64,000 nucleotides of DNA from Neobacillus driksii (GTDB taxonomy: Bacteria; Bacillota; Bacilli; Bacillales; Cytobacillaceae). Both the position numbers and the translations under genes were made by a program. Position 1 is the stretch's first letter. Each line of letters begins with the position of its first letter. This document shows, one piece after another, positions 53,089-63,356 of this stretch. The stretch lies in assembly GCF_013409995.1 (NCBI RefSeq), contig NZ_JACCBX010000001.1, positions 58,834 through 122,833 of the forward strand. Direction: 5' to 3'. The notes under the pieces are model-generated. The model ran no database searches and was not told the DNA's origin. It was given only the letters and a program-made list of their open reading frames with translations.

Positions 53089-53102
53089 TGTAAGCGTTTT
53101 TA
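53089..53102 (+). promoter_or_regulatory. cre-like site before kynU
   Basis: TGTAAGCGTTTTTA matches 13 of 14 cre consensus positions and lies downstream of the kynU promoter, where CcpA would repress in the presence of preferred sugars. Confidence 0.55.
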
Positions 53103-53125
53103 ATACTGTAAAGGGGAGAATCATA

Positions 53126-54412
53126 ATGCTTTTAAATAACTTTCAAGCAACTTTAGAATACGCGAAAGGTTTGGATAAGGAAGATTCTCTTAAGCATTTT
53201 CGAGAAGAGTTTTATTTAAAGCCAGGATCCATTTATATGGACGGGAACTCATTGGGCCTTCTTTCGAAAAGAGCAGAAAGAACTCTTTTAGAATCTTTAG
53301 AGGATTGGAAAGAGCATGGGATTGATGGCTGGACGCAGGGGAACCATCCATGGTTCTTTATGGCAGAGGAGCTTGGAGAAAAGCTTGCGCCGTTAGTAGG
53401 CGGTTCTGCTAAAGAAGTCATTGTGACCGGTTCTACCACTACTAATCTGCATCAGCTTGTTTCGACTTTTTATAAAGCAGATGGTATGCGCACAAAAATT
53501 TTAGCAGATGAACTAACTTTCCCATCTGATATTTATGCTCTTCAAAGTCAGCTAAGGATTCATGGATATAATCCGGATGAACATCTCATTCGTGTAAAAA
53601 GCCGTGATGGCCGCTTTTTAAACGAGGATGAAATTATTGAAGCAATGACCGACGAAGTTGCATTAATCGTCTTGCCAACGGTTCTTTATCGCAGCGGTCA
53701 GATATTAGACATCAAACGTTTAACGGAAGCAGCACACAATAGGGGCATCTTAATCGGTTTTGACGCTTGCCACTCGGCTGGATCAATTCCACATTTTTTC
53801 AGTGACTGGGATGTTGACTTTGCGTTTTGGTGCAATTATAAACATTTAAACGGCGGACCTGGCGGTGTTGGAGGCTTATTTGTCAATAAGAGGCATTTTG
53901 GAAAAATGCCTGGACTCGCTGGATGGTTTAGTTCTAAAAAAGAAAAACAATTTGATATGGAGCATACATTAACACCTGCTGAATCTGCAGGAGCCTTCCA
54001 AATTGGAACTCCTCATGTGTTAAGCGTTGCCCCTTTGATTGGGTCTTTAGAAATTTTCACAGAAGCAGGCATTGAAAATATTCGCGCTAAATCACTAAAA
54101 ATCAATCAATATTTAATGGATTTAATTGATACCGAACTGGCAGATATGGGATTCTTCATTGGCACGCCAAGAGAAGATGCACGCCGTGGCGGTCACGTGA
54201 GCCTTGAGCATAATGAAGCAGCACGAATTTGTAAGTCATTAAAGGAAAACGGCATCGTTCCGGATTTTCGTGCTCCAAACATAATTCGCCTTGCACCAGT
54301 AGCCCTATACACCTCTTATGAAGAAGTTTGGAAAGTCGTTCAAATCCTTAAAACCATCATGACAGAAAAGCAGTATGAAAAATTCAAAAACGAACGGGAA
54401 GTAGTCGCTTAA
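53126..54412 (+). CDS. kynU: Kynureninase
   Basis: A 428-residue PLP enzyme of the aminotransferase class V fold, with [20 protein letters not shown] near the start, the [10 protein letters not shown] phosphate region, [11 protein letters not shown] and the PLP lysine K239 in [13 protein letters not shown]. It splits kynurenine to anthranilate and alanine (or 3-hydroxykynurenine to 3-hydroxyanthranilate and alanine). The ATG follows AAGGGGAG. An amino-acid permease and alanine dehydrogenase follow, so the alanine half is used. Confidence 0.95.
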   Translation: MLLNNFQATLEYAKGLDKEDSLKHFREEFYLKPGSIYMDGNSLGLLSKRAERTLLESLEDWKEHGIDGWTQGNHPWFFMAEELGEKLAPLVGGSAKEVIVTGSTTTNLHQLVSTFYKADGMRTKILADELTFPSDIYALQSQLRIHGYNPDEHLIRVKSRDGRFLNEDEIIEAMTDEVALIVLPTVLYRSGQILDIKRLTEAAHNRGILIGFDACHSAGSIPHFFSDWDVDFAFWCNYKHLNGGPGGVGGLFVNKRHFGKMPGLAGWFSSKKEKQFDMEHTLTPAESAGAFQIGTPHVLSVAPLIGSLEIFTEAGIENIRAKSLKINQYLMDLIDTELADMGFFIGTPREDARRGGHVSLEHNEAARICKSLKENGIVPDFRAPNIIRLAPVALYTSYEEVWKVVQILKTIMTEKQYEKFKNEREVVA

Positions 54413-54417
54413 CGAAC

Positions 54418-54468
54418 ACGGTGCCTGTCACCACACGTGGACACTGTCCACCTGAGGCGGACAGTTGC
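54418..54468. repeat. Hairpin repeat between kynU and the permease
   Basis: CGGTGCCTGTCACCAC is followed by GTGGACA, one base, TGTCCAC (54437-54451), and GCGGACAG. The CCTGTCACCAC core is shared with 52288. No T tract follows, so read-through into the permease is likely. Confidence 0.5.
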
Positions 54469-54518
54469 TAAATAAAATACGGACAAAGCCTTTTGGTTAG
54501 AGAAGGGGATGAATTAGG

Positions 54519-55910
54519 ATGAAGGATACAAGTAGTGGTGAGGGTTTAAAGAGGGAATTATCAACCGGTCAGCTTTCGATGATTGCGATGGGGATGGCAA
54601 TTGGGACCGGTTTATTCCTTGGAAGTGGATTAGCTATTGGTACGGCTGGACCTAGTGTGATACTGAGTTATACCATAGGTGCATTCATCGTTTTATTATT
54701 AATGGGCTGTTTGGCAGAAATGACGGTTGCCTACCCCACTTCAGGATCTTTTGGGACGATAGCCGATAAATTTCTTCATCCGATGGTAGGGTTTCTTGTC
54801 CGGTACTCCTATTGGATTGCTCAGGTTCTTGCTATTGGGGTTGAAATAAGTGCAATTGCCATTTATATGAAGTATTGGTTTCCTGAAGTCCCTGGGATTG
54901 TTTGGATTATTGCATTTGCAGCAGTCCTCATTTATGTAAACGCTACTAGTGTGAATGCGTTTGCTACATTTGAGTATTGGTTCTCGATGATAAAGGTTAG
55001 TGCCATTGTTGGGTTTATTCTGCTTGGAGCATATGTGTTATTTGGAACTTCTGGCCATGAAGGTGTGGGGGCTAAGAACCTATTCGACCATGGTGGTTTC
55101 ATGCCGTTTGGTGTAAAGGGAATGTGGATTGCCGTATTCATTTCACTTTTTAGCTTTTTAGGTACAGAATTAGTAGCCGTTACAGCAGGTGAAGCAAAAG
55201 AGCCAGATATTGCTGTTCCGAAAGCATTGAAAGCAACGGTATTTCGTTTGAGTGGTTTCTATGTTTTGACGATGGCAATCATGTTGATGATTGTCCCATG
55301 GAAATCGGCTGGAATTGAAGAAAGTCCGTTTGTACAAGTAATGGAAATCTTAAATATACCAGGTGCCTCTGGAGTGATGAATTTTATCGTTTTAACAGCT
55401 GCTTTATCAGCCATGAACGGACAGCTATATGCTGCCTCACGAACGATGTATTCCTTATCAACTGAAAAGTTTGCTCCAGCCATTCTCAGTAAATTGAATA
55501 AAAAAGGTGTTCCAACTACTGCTTTGGCAGCTTCAACGACTGGAATCGGCCTTGCTGCAGCTGTGAATGCGCTGCTGCCTGGATCATCCTATGCCTTCAT
55601 GATGGGCATATCCATGTTTGGTTCACTTTTTACCTGGTTAGTTATCTTCGTTTCTCACCTATCTTTCCGCAGGAAGTGGGAAAAAATAGGTGGACGCAAA
55701 CTGCCGGTAAGAATGATTGGATTTCCGTATTTAACGATAGTGGGAGGACTCCTCCTACTAAGTTTAATGATCACAGCATGGTTTACTGATTTCAAAATAA
55801 TGCTTCAATTTGGTATCCCTTGGCTGCTGTTTTTATCAATTGGTTATTTTATTGTGAAGAAAAAGAACCCTCAGAAATCTGATGATTTGAAGAATAAAGA
55901 GGCTGTTTAA
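54519..55910 (+). CDS. APC family amino acid permease
   Basis: A 463-residue permease with about 12 membrane segments and the amino acid permease signature (MAIGTGLFLGSGLAIGTAGP, residues about 25-44, and AVTAGEAKEPDIAVPKALKA). It belongs to the GABA/aromatic amino acid permease branch. Between kynU and ald under a common TetR-regulated promoter, it most likely imports kynurenine or a related aromatic amino acid; alanine is an alternative. The ATG at 54519 follows AGAGAAGGGGATG. Confidence 0.9.
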   Translation: MKDTSSGEGLKRELSTGQLSMIAMGMAIGTGLFLGSGLAIGTAGPSVILSYTIGAFIVLLLMGCLAEMTVAYPTSGSFGTIADKFLHPMVGFLVRYSYWIAQVLAIGVEISAIAIYMKYWFPEVPGIVWIIAFAAVLIYVNATSVNAFATFEYWFSMIKVSAIVGFILLGAYVLFGTSGHEGVGAKNLFDHGGFMPFGVKGMWIAVFISLFSFLGTELVAVTAGEAKEPDIAVPKALKATVFRLSGFYVLTMAIMLMIVPWKSAGIEESPFVQVMEILNIPGASGVMNFIVLTAALSAMNGQLYAASRTMYSLSTEKFAPAILSKLNKKGVPTTALAASTTGIGLAAAVNALLPGSSYAFMMGISMFGSLFTWLVIFVSHLSFRRKWEKIGGRKLPVRMIGFPYLTIVGGLLLLSLMITAWFTDFKIMLQFGIPWLLFLSIGYFIVKKKNPQKSDDLKNKEAV

Positions 55911-55941
55911 TCTAATTTTTTAAAAAAAAGGAGAGATTGTC

Positions 55942-57075
55942 ATGATTATTGGTGTACCTAAAGAGATTAAAAACAACGAAAACCGTGTAGCTTTAACTCC
56001 AGCTGGTGTCGTTTCATTTGTAAATGCAGGGCATAAAGTGTTAGTTGAGAAAAACGCTGGTGTGTGCAGTGGTTTTTCCAATGAAGATTACCTAAATACT
56101 GGTGCGGAAATTATTGAAAATGCGGCAGACGTATGGGCCGGGTCAGATATGATTATGAAAGTAAAAGAGCCGCTTTCAAGTGAATATGGCTATTTCCGTG
56201 AAGGCTTACTATTATTCACTTATTTACATTTGGCCGCTGAACCTGCGTTAGCTCAGGCGCTTAAGGAAAAAGTGATACTTGCGATTGCTTATGAAACCGT
56301 TTCAATGAATCGTACGTTGCCGCTGCTGACACCTATGAGTGAGGTTGCTGGCCGGATGGCTGCCCAAATAGGTGCGCAATTTTTACAAAAGTCAAATGGA
56401 GGTAAAGGAATTCTTCTCGCAGGTGTTCCTGGTGTAAGCCGTGGAAAAGTGACCATTATTGGCGGTGGTATTGTTGGTACAAACGCAGCGAAAATGGCCA
56501 TTGGATTAGGTGCGGATGTAACGATTATCGACGTAAGTGCTGACCGTTTACGTCAATTGGATGATATTTTTGGCAATTCCATTAAAACACTCATGTCCAA
56601 TCCATTCAATATTGCACAGGCAGTAGCAGAAGCTGACCTTTTAGTTGGTGCTGTATTGATTCCTGGTTCAAAGGCACCTAAGCTGGTAACAGAAGAAATG
56701 ATTAAGGCGATGAGGCCAGGTTCTGTTGTCGTTGATGTGGCCATCGATCAAGGTGGAATCGTGGAAACGATTGACCATATTACAACCCATGACAATCCAA
56801 CCTATGAAACGCATGGTGTAGTTCATTACGCCGTAGCCAACATGCCTGGTGCCGTACCAAGAACTTCTACCATTGCATTAACGAACGTTACCCTTCCATA
56901 TGCCTTACAAATGGCAAACAAAGGGGTATATAAAGCAATCTCCGAAAACGAAGCGTTAAAACTTGGAGTAAACGTAGCAAACGGTGAAATTACTTTTGAA
57001 GCAGTTGCAAGGGATCTTGGTCACGACTATGTAAGTATCGATGACGCTCTGAAAAAAGAATTAGTTGCTCTATAA
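55942..57075 (+). CDS. ald: Alanine dehydrogenase
   Basis: A 377-residue NAD-dependent enzyme matching alanine dehydrogenase over its full length: [20 protein letters not shown], the substrate lysine in MKVKEP, the catalytic His in YLHLAAEP, and the NAD motif [12 protein letters not shown]. It oxidises alanine to pyruvate and ammonia. AAAGGAGAG precedes the ATG. In this setting it would consume the alanine released by kynureninase. A separate housekeeping ald elsewhere is possible. Confidence 0.95.
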   Translation: MIIGVPKEIKNNENRVALTPAGVVSFVNAGHKVLVEKNAGVCSGFSNEDYLNTGAEIIENAADVWAGSDMIMKVKEPLSSEYGYFREGLLLFTYLHLAAEPALAQALKEKVILAIAYETVSMNRTLPLLTPMSEVAGRMAAQIGAQFLQKSNGGKGILLAGVPGVSRGKVTIIGGGIVGTNAAKMAIGLGADVTIIDVSADRLRQLDDIFGNSIKTLMSNPFNIAQAVAEADLLVGAVLIPGSKAPKLVTEEMIKAMRPGSVVVDVAIDQGGIVETIDHITTHDNPTYETHGVVHYAVANMPGAVPRTSTIALTNVTLPYALQMANKGVYKAISENEALKLGVNVANGEITFEAVARDLGHDYVSIDDALKKELVAL

Positions 57076-57081
57076 TGCAGT

Positions 57082-57120
57082 AAAAAGAGGGTGCCCAGAA
57101 AGTTAGGGCACCCTCTTTTT
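57082..57120 (+). terminator. Terminator after ald
   Basis: AAAAAGAGGGTGCCC (57082-57096) and GGGCACCCTCTTTTT (57106-57120): a 15-bp perfect stem with a T tract. Confidence 0.96.
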
Positions 57121-57219
57121 GTAGTAAAAGCAGCTGGTCGTTAGGGTCAGTTGCCTTTATGTTTTTGTCATATTGCTGGTTAATCTGGAAATGCTAAGGA
57201 TACAAGGAGGTTGACTGGA

Positions 57220-57375
57220 ATGAAGCTGAGGAGGTTTTTGATGATGTTGCTTTTAGGTTTTTCTCTTTTTACGATAACGGGTTGTGGAAGGGATGAGCCG
57301 CCTGAGGAAGGGGAAAAGCTTGAGGATGTAGAGGAAGAGGATGAAATTGGTGATGGTGAGGTTGATGATGAATAG
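57220..57375 (+). CDS. Small acidic lipoprotein
   Basis: A 51-residue ORF with AAGGAGG nine bases before the ATG, a hydrophobic N-terminus (RFLMMLLLGFSLFTITGC) ending in a lipobox with the lipidated Cys near residue 22, and an acidic Glu/Asp tail. It looks like a genuine small lipoprotein. No family recognised. Confidence 0.7.
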   Translation: MKLRRFLMMLLLGFSLFTITGCGRDEPPEEGEKLEDVEEEDEIGDGEVDDE

Positions 57376-57409
57376 GGTCTAACCCTTTCGTGCTAACACC
57401 ACAAAATAG

Positions 57410-57433
57410 AAGGAGTGCCAAACGGCACTCCTT
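57410..57433. terminator. Terminator between the small lipoprotein and the aldo/keto reductase
   Basis: AAGGAGTGCC (57410-57419), AAAC, GGCACTCCTT (57424-57433): a 10-bp perfect stem between convergent genes, able to act on both strands. Confidence 0.75.
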
Positions 57434-57442
57434 TGCTTTATA

Positions 57443-58363
57443 TTATGGCAGGATGTTTCCGGCAGCACGATAGATTTCATACCACTCTTCGCGTGTTAGA
57501 TAGATTTCGCTAGCTTTACAACATTCCTTCAATCGATCCACGTTCATTGTACCAATAACCGGCTGCATTTTGGCTGGATGGCGCAGCAGCCAAGCAATCG
57601 CGATGGTGGTATTGCTCACTTCATATTTAGCGGCAATTTCATCAATCTTTTGATTTAATTCTGGAAACTTTTCATTGCCTAGGAATACGCCTTCAAAGAA
57701 ACCATATTGGAAAGGTGACCACGGCTGGATGGTGATGTCGTTCAGTCTGCAAAAATCAAGCACACTGCCATCGCGATTAATCGCAGAATCATTTTCCATG
57801 TTTACATTAATTCCATTGGAAATCATGTTCGCGTTCGTAATACTTAATTGCAGCTGGTTGGCTACAATCGGCTGCTTCACGTATTTCTGCAGCAGTTGAA
57901 TTTGCATTGGATTTTGGTTGGAAACACCAAAATGGCGCACCTTTCCACTACTCTCTAGGATATCAAATGCCTCCGCTACTTCCTCAGGCTCCATGAGTGC
58001 GTCCGGGCGGTGCAGGAGCAGCGTATCCAGATAGTCTGTTTTCAAGCGTTTTAAAATTCCATCGACGGAGTGTAAAATATGTTCCTTTGAAAAATCGAAC
58101 ATTCCTTTACGAATACCGCATTTTGATTGCAGGATGATTTTTTCACGGATTTCAGCATTCATATGTATTGCCTCTGCGAAGATTTCCTCACAGGCTCCAC
58201 CGCCGTATATGTCCGCATGGTCGAAGAAGTTCGCACCTTGCTCTAAGGCTGTTTGAACAAAGCTTTCAGCCTCGTTCTTTTCAAGTGAATTGATCCGCAT
58301 GCAGCCGACTGCTACAACCGGTACCTCTAAAGTACTGCTTCCTAGTCTCATTGTTTTCATCAT
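57443..58363 (-). CDS. Aldo/keto reductase (YdhF-like)
   Basis: A 306-residue NADPH-dependent oxidoreductase with FFDHADIYGGG (catalytic Asp and Tyr near residues 49-54), LQSKCGIR (Lys) and LLHRPDAL (His). It resembles the YdhF/Tas-like branch. The ATG follows TGGAGG. It is monocistronic; the physiological substrate is unknown. Confidence 0.9.
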   Translation of the reverse strand: MMKTMRLGSSTLEVPVVAVGCMRINSLEKNEAESFVQTALEQGANFFDHADIYGGGACEEIFAEAIHMNAEIREKIILQSKCGIRKGMFDFSKEHILHSVDGILKRLKTDYLDTLLLHRPDALMEPEEVAEAFDILESSGKVRHFGVSNQNPMQIQLLQKYVKQPIVANQLQLSITNANMISNGINVNMENDSAINRDGSVLDFCRLNDITIQPWSPFQYGFFEGVFLGNEKFPELNQKIDEIAAKYEVSNTTIAIAWLLRHPAKMQPVIGTMNVDRLKECCKASEIYLTREEWYEIYRAAGNILP

Positions 58364-58603
58364 CTATGTCCTCCATTTTTATAAAATTCGGTACATCATT
58401 ATACAAGTTCGATACTACCAATGGATATTCCTACTCATTTTGACACAGAAGCCTGAAAGTATCAAAATTTACTCCTAAATTGTTCTTATTTTTCCCGGTT
58501 TTGCATGTACTAGAGACTAGCAATATTTAAGTGCTATAATGAATTATTCTTATTAATAAAAAATTGTAAGTGTTTCCGGGCTGCTTTTTTGAAGGAGGGT
58601 GGC

Positions 58604-60400
58604 ATGTTTTTTTCATTACGCAATCGCTTATTACTTATTTTTACATGTTTGCTAACGATTCCATTTGTGATTCTATCAATTATTATTCCCAGTTTTTTTA
58701 CGTCTGTTATTCGAGAACAAACTCAAGAGTTGACCATAGAAATGATGGATCAGTTTTCACTTTATGTTGATTCCGTCACTACTCAGGCAGAGGATTTGGG
58801 CAAACAGGTGCTTGTTAGCCAGACCACGCAAGAATGGATTCGATTAAATAGACAGGGGGCTGAGAAGGAAGAAATCAATTCATTGATGAACCAACTTAAA
58901 CAGGATTTATCCTCGATTATGATTAACAATTCTAATGCGATGTCGATTTCGGTGCTGCTTGAGGATGGGACCGGGACTTGGGGCGTTCATCCCTCACTCC
59001 ATGAAACGGATTGGTATCAGGACTTTAGCCAACATAATCAGGCCTATGTTAAGTCACATTTAGATCCATTTCAGCAAAGTCATGAAATGCAACAAAAGAA
59101 AATCAATAGCTATATTTTGCCCCTCATTGATACGAATACGATGATTTCAGCAGGGGTCATTAAGGTGAATTTTCCCTCTGCTTTACTAGAAACTGCTCTA
59201 AATAAAATAACTATCGGACAAAATGAGCATACCTATTTGTTAAATCAGCGGGGTGAAAACATTTTGTCAGGAAAGATAGAGACTCCAAATTCAATCCTGA
59301 AACAAAGTTTAAAGCAAATCACCACTAGCGATGACAAAGAAGGGCTAATTGAAGCTGCTTATCAGAAGGAGAAGTATTTAGTTTTCTTTCAAAAGCTGCC
59401 AGTAGGGGATTGGATCTTAGTCAGTGAAGTGACAGAGTCCAATTTATTCGCAAGGGCCAATCATTTACAGCGAAACCTTCTGCTAACAAGTGTATTACTT
59501 TTTTTCATTACGATTGTGGCTTCCCTGATTCTGTCTAACAATATTACTAGTCCTTTAGGAAAACTAGCAAAAGCAATGAGATTTATCGAACGGGGAGATT
59601 TTTCAGGGGCAAAACGTTTTATGCCGCACTATAAATCTCAGAATAATGAAGTAGATTACCTCATTAATGTTACAGAACATACGATTGATCAATTGCAAAA
59701 TTTAATTGAAACAGAATATGAAGCCAATTTGCGCAGGAAGGATGCGGAATATAAAGCCTTACTATTACAAATCAACCCTCACTTCCTTAATAATACGCTT
59801 GAAATTATCGGAAGTTTAGCGCTTCAAGGGAAAAATAAAGAGGTCATGAATGTAAGTGTATATTTAGGAAAAATGCTGAGATATTCTCTAAATACAAAAA
59901 TCAATATTGTGTCGTTAGGTGAAGAAGTAAACTATATTAAAAGTTACACAAACATATTAAAGTTAAGATATGAGGACACCATTGCGATTCAAATGGATGT
60001 AGAGCCAGCAACCGTAACAATCCCTGTAATCAAATTTATTCTACAGCCACTTGTGGAAAATGCTGTGAAATATAGTTTTAGTGAAAAGACGTTTGCAGAT
60101 ATTTTTATAAAAACTGAAGTGGTTGGAAGTCAGCTTTGCCTATCAGTGGCTGATAAAGGGATGGGAATGTCTGAAGAGCTCATTTCGGATTTATTATCCC
60201 AAACGGATGAAACCGTACACGTATTGGAAAGCAAAGGGAACAGCATTGGGCTAAGAAATGTACTTGGACGATTAAAACTTACCTATGGCGATGACTTTTC
60301 CTATCGAATTGAATCTACAATAAATGAAGGAACGAAGATTATATTGCTGATTGATTTGAAAAGGGGGGATAGACAGGATGAAGGTATTAATCACAGATGA
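58604..60400 (+). CDS. YesM-type sensor histidine kinase
   Basis: A 598-residue membrane sensor: TM1 (about 8-30), extracellular Cache-like domain (about 31-285), TM2 (about 288-308), HAMP, His_kinase domain with phosphorylated H393 (LLQINPHFLNNTLE) and a HATPase domain (LQPLVENAVKYSF, GMGMS). The ATG at 58604 is used because AAGGAGG is 5 bases upstream. A TATAAT at 58535-58540 may be its promoter. It overlaps the response regulator by 23 bases and the pair is followed by a solute-binding protein. Confidence 0.92.
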   Translation: MFFSLRNRLLLIFTCLLTIPFVILSIIIPSFFTSVIREQTQELTIEMMDQFSLYVDSVTTQAEDLGKQVLVSQTTQEWIRLNRQGAEKEEINSLMNQLKQDLSSIMINNSNAMSISVLLEDGTGTWGVHPSLHETDWYQDFSQHNQAYVKSHLDPFQQSHEMQQKKINSYILPLIDTNTMISAGVIKVNFPSALLETALNKITIGQNEHTYLLNQRGENILSGKIETPNSILKQSLKQITTSDDKEGLIEAAYQKEKYLVFFQKLPVGDWILVSEVTESNLFARANHLQRNLLLTSVLLFFITIVASLILSNNITSPLGKLAKAMRFIERGDFSGAKRFMPHYKSQNNEVDYLINVTEHTIDQLQNLIETEYEANLRRKDAEYKALLLQINPHFLNNTLEIIGSLALQGKNKEVMNVSVYLGKMLRYSLNTKINIVSLGEEVNYIKSYTNILKLRYEDTIAIQMDVEPATVTIPVIKFILQPLVENAVKYSFSEKTFADIFIKTEVVGSQLCLSVADKGMGMSEELISDLLSQTDETVHVLESKGNSIGLRNVLGRLKLTYGDDFSYRIESTINEGTKIILLIDLKRGDRQDEGINHR

Positions 60401-61958
60401 TGAGATTCAGATTCGAAAAGGATTACGCTTAAAAGTAGACTGGGAAGAAGAGGGGTTCCAACTTGTAGAAGAGGCTTCAAATGGACAAGAAGCTCTTGAA
60501 ATCCTCCAAACTCAGGATATCGATATCGTGATAACCGATATGAGAATGCCTATTATGGATGGAGTAGAATTAGCCAAACGCTGTCATCAAGAGTTTCCCC
60601 ATGTAAAAGTCATCGTTTTATCAGGTTATTCCGATTTTGATTATGTGCGGAATTCACTGCAACAGGGCGTTAAAGACTACTTATTGAAACCTGTGGCACC
60701 TGATGAATTAGTAGAATCATTGAGGAAGATACGGAAAGAAATAGAGGAAGAGAAAAGAAAACAGGTTGAAATCGCACAAATGAGCCAACTCGTTCATTCT
60801 CACTTGCAAGAATTACAGGAACAATTTATCCTTCATTTAGCAAAAGAAGAACGATTACAACTTCCAATTGTAATGGAAAGGCTTAAGCAGCTTCAGCTGG
60901 AAGAATTGGCTAATGAAAATGTAAAAGTACAGTTTTTAACGGTGGAAATTAGAGAAAGCCACGATCCCGCCCGGCTAGAGGAACTAAGGATTCCATTTCA
61001 ATTGTTGTGTAAGGAAATCGCGCAACAGCAAAATGCGACCTATGTGTTTACGGATCCAAGCTATCCTAATATGGTTCAATTTTTACACCTGGTTGATTCC
61101 AATTCTTCAACGACCAATCATTTCGTTTTGCAACTTCAACAAACTGTTAACAAGCTATTAAAATTAGAAACAGTCATTGGTATTGGTACCATTGTAAATG
61201 GACTTTCAGAATATAGGAGCGGATATATATCCAGTTTACTTGCTTGGAGCCAAAGTCAACTTGGATCAAAGTCACAGATTATCGATCAAACTGCTGCAAG
61301 CGAAGAAGTGTTTGACTTTTCTGCGGATTTTGAGAGAAGGATAACCAATTCCATTGAAAATGTTGATTTTGCAGCGTTTAAAGATAACCTGCAGATTGTA
61401 CTTGAGGGGACAGAAGGACGTTCGGTTATGTCATTTTCCTTTGCGGCTAATCAAGTGCTATTTATGCTGGGTTCATTAGCTAAAAAGTATGATGTCGAGA
61501 CCAAGGACATTCAAAATACGATCTGGAATTGCCAACAAAATATATGGAAGCTTTATTCTCAACATAAAGTGAAAGAGGACTTGATTCAATTAGCCTCATT
61601 AATTATTGAAAGAGTGCGTCTTGCTCGTTTTTCTAATAAGAAGCTAATCGATAGTATCCGCCATTATTTGGACCAGCATTATGCAAGTGAAATATCCCTT
61701 ACCACCTTATCCGTTTTGTTTCACATTAATAGTGCCCATTTATCGGAAACATTCAAACAACAAGTCGGTCAGAACTTCAGTGATTATCTGGTTAATTTGA
61801 GGATGAAACAAGCCAAACAATTGCTTAAAGATAAACAGCTGAAAATCATTGATGTCAGTAACTTAGTTGGGTTTTCAAACTCCGGATATTTTAGCACGGT
61901 CTTTAAAAAACATGTTGGACAAACACCTGTAGAATTTCGCAACTCGATAGGGGAATAG
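60378..61958 (+). CDS. YesN-type response regulator, AraC family output
   Basis: A 526-residue regulator: receiver domain (1-120, with the acidic pair at D7-D8, phosphorylated D54 and K104 region LLKPV), a long central region with coiled-coil features, and a C-terminal AraC HTH pair (ISLTTLSVLFHINSAHLSET and IIDVSNLVGFSNSGYFSTVF). It overlaps the kinase gene and should be activated by it to control carbohydrate genes. Confidence 0.93.
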   Translation: MKVLITDDEIQIRKGLRLKVDWEEEGFQLVEEASNGQEALEILQTQDIDIVITDMRMPIMDGVELAKRCHQEFPHVKVIVLSGYSDFDYVRNSLQQGVKDYLLKPVAPDELVESLRKIRKEIEEEKRKQVEIAQMSQLVHSHLQELQEQFILHLAKEERLQLPIVMERLKQLQLEELANENVKVQFLTVEIRESHDPARLEELRIPFQLLCKEIAQQQNATYVFTDPSYPNMVQFLHLVDSNSSTTNHFVLQLQQTVNKLLKLETVIGIGTIVNGLSEYRSGYISSLLAWSQSQLGSKSQIIDQTAASEEVFDFSADFERRITNSIENVDFAAFKDNLQIVLEGTEGRSVMSFSFAANQVLFMLGSLAKKYDVETKDIQNTIWNCQQNIWKLYSQHKVKEDLIQLASLIIERVRLARFSNKKLIDSIRHYLDQHYASEISLTTLSVLFHINSAHLSETFKQQVGQNFSDYLVNLRMKQAKQLLKDKQLKIIDVSNLVGFSNSGYFSTVFKKHVGQTPVEFRNSIGE

Positions 61959-61986
61959 GTGGGTTTGTAGGAAGGAGGGCATTTAG

Positions 61987-63288
61987 GTGAAGAAATGGTT
62001 AACACTCATCATTCTTTTGGGTTTAGTGGGATTTGGCTTTTTTACTTTATCAGGTAAAAGTCCAGATAAAGAGAAACCGCCAAAACGAGTGGAGCTGACT
62101 TTTTTACGGAATCTAGCAAATCCAGCGTTTAATCAGGCCTACGAAGAGATGGTTGCTGCTTTTGAAGCAACGCACCCCACTATTAAGATTAATATGCAAT
62201 CGATGCACTGGGGAAGTGAATACGAATTAAGATTGCGTACCGAACTGGCGGCAGGAAACCATCCCGATATTATGGCGATTGATAGTCCTAACCTGGCTCT
62301 TTATGCAAATTCTGGTTCGCTATTATCGATTGATTCCTATATGAAAGCGGAAGGGAATATTGAAGATATTCCTGAAGGAGTATTAAAGGGGTTAACCTAT
62401 AAAGATGAAATTTACCTTGCGCCCATTGTAGAATCGAGCATTGCCTTATTTTACAATATGAATATTTTCAGGGACGCTGGAATCCCTTTTCCTTCAGGAA
62501 ATCCTGAAAATCCATTGACGTGGAATGAAGTGCTGGAGATTGCTAAAAAAATCAACAATCCTGCAAAAGGTGTGATAGGAGTAGACCCGGCGCAAGGATT
62601 TAATGTCGGAGAAGGTCCTGCTTATTTTAAAATGCCGATCCTTTGGCAGTTTGGAGCAGATGTAATTAGTCCAGATGGATCAACCGCAGAGGGGTATCTC
62701 AATTCTAAAGAAGCATTAGAAGCCTTGCAATTTTATCAAGATTTATATTTTAAGCATCGAGTAGCGACGGTTGAAATGCCTCCGACTCCTTTTGAAACAG
62801 ATAAGCTTGGGATGACGGTATTGGGCTCTTGGGCGATATCGGAATTGCAGCAAACTCCTGGTTTTGTGCTAGGAGAAGATTTTGGAGTTGCCCCGCTGCC
62901 AAAGGGGCTACATCAAGTGGTCCCGAATGGCGGCTGGGCACTTGGGATATCATCCAAAACAAAGTATCCGGAGGAAGCGTGGGAATTTGTGAAATTCGCT
63001 ACAGGGTATGAGGGTTCTAAATTGTTCGTCGAAATCTCGGGTGACTTACCTGCAAGATATTCCGTAGCTAAAGACTTTCCTGAACTCAATGAATATCCCA
63101 AAAATATCTTTGTCCAACAAGACCAAAACTACTCGAAAAGTCGACCAGTAACTCCAGCCTATCCAGTCATCAGCGAAGCGATTAAGGATCTATTTGAAGA
63201 TGTCGGGCAGGAAGGAAAAAATGTCGAAGAAGCCGCAAACATAGCTGTCGAGAAGATTAATAATGGTTTAAAGGATATCAAAAAGTAA
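61987..63288 (+). CDS. Membrane-anchored sugar-binding protein without lipobox cysteine
   Basis: A 433-residue family 1 solute-binding protein. Its N-terminus (KKWLTLIILLGLVGFGFFTL) is a hydrophobic anchor, but where the lipobox LSGC is expected it reads LSGK, so it cannot be lipidated and probably stays as an uncleaved membrane anchor. It is the last gene of the YesM/YesN operon and is followed by a terminator; no permease genes adjoin. This fits a sensory binding protein that presents a sugar to the YesM kinase. The GTG at 61987 follows GAAGGAGGG. Confidence 0.85.
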   Translation: MKKWLTLIILLGLVGFGFFTLSGKSPDKEKPPKRVELTFLRNLANPAFNQAYEEMVAAFEATHPTIKINMQSMHWGSEYELRLRTELAAGNHPDIMAIDSPNLALYANSGSLLSIDSYMKAEGNIEDIPEGVLKGLTYKDEIYLAPIVESSIALFYNMNIFRDAGIPFPSGNPENPLTWNEVLEIAKKINNPAKGVIGVDPAQGFNVGEGPAYFKMPILWQFGADVISPDGSTAEGYLNSKEALEALQFYQDLYFKHRVATVEMPPTPFETDKLGMTVLGSWAISELQQTPGFVLGEDFGVAPLPKGLHQVVPNGGWALGISSKTKYPEEAWEFVKFATGYEGSKLFVEISGDLPARYSVAKDFPELNEYPKNIFVQQDQNYSKSRPVTPAYPVISEAIKDLFEDVGQEGKNVEEAANIAVEKINNGLKDIKK

Positions 63289-63316
63289 TCCTCTAGTTTG
63301 GAAGCTAGAGGATTTT
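63287..63316 (+). terminator. Terminator after the binding protein
   Basis: AATCCTCTAG (63287-63296) and CTAGAGGATT (63305-63314) with a T tail, overlapping the TAA stop. Confidence 0.88.
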
Positions 63317-63356
63317 TGCTATGTATGTGAGCATGAATTCTAGTGAATACGCATTC

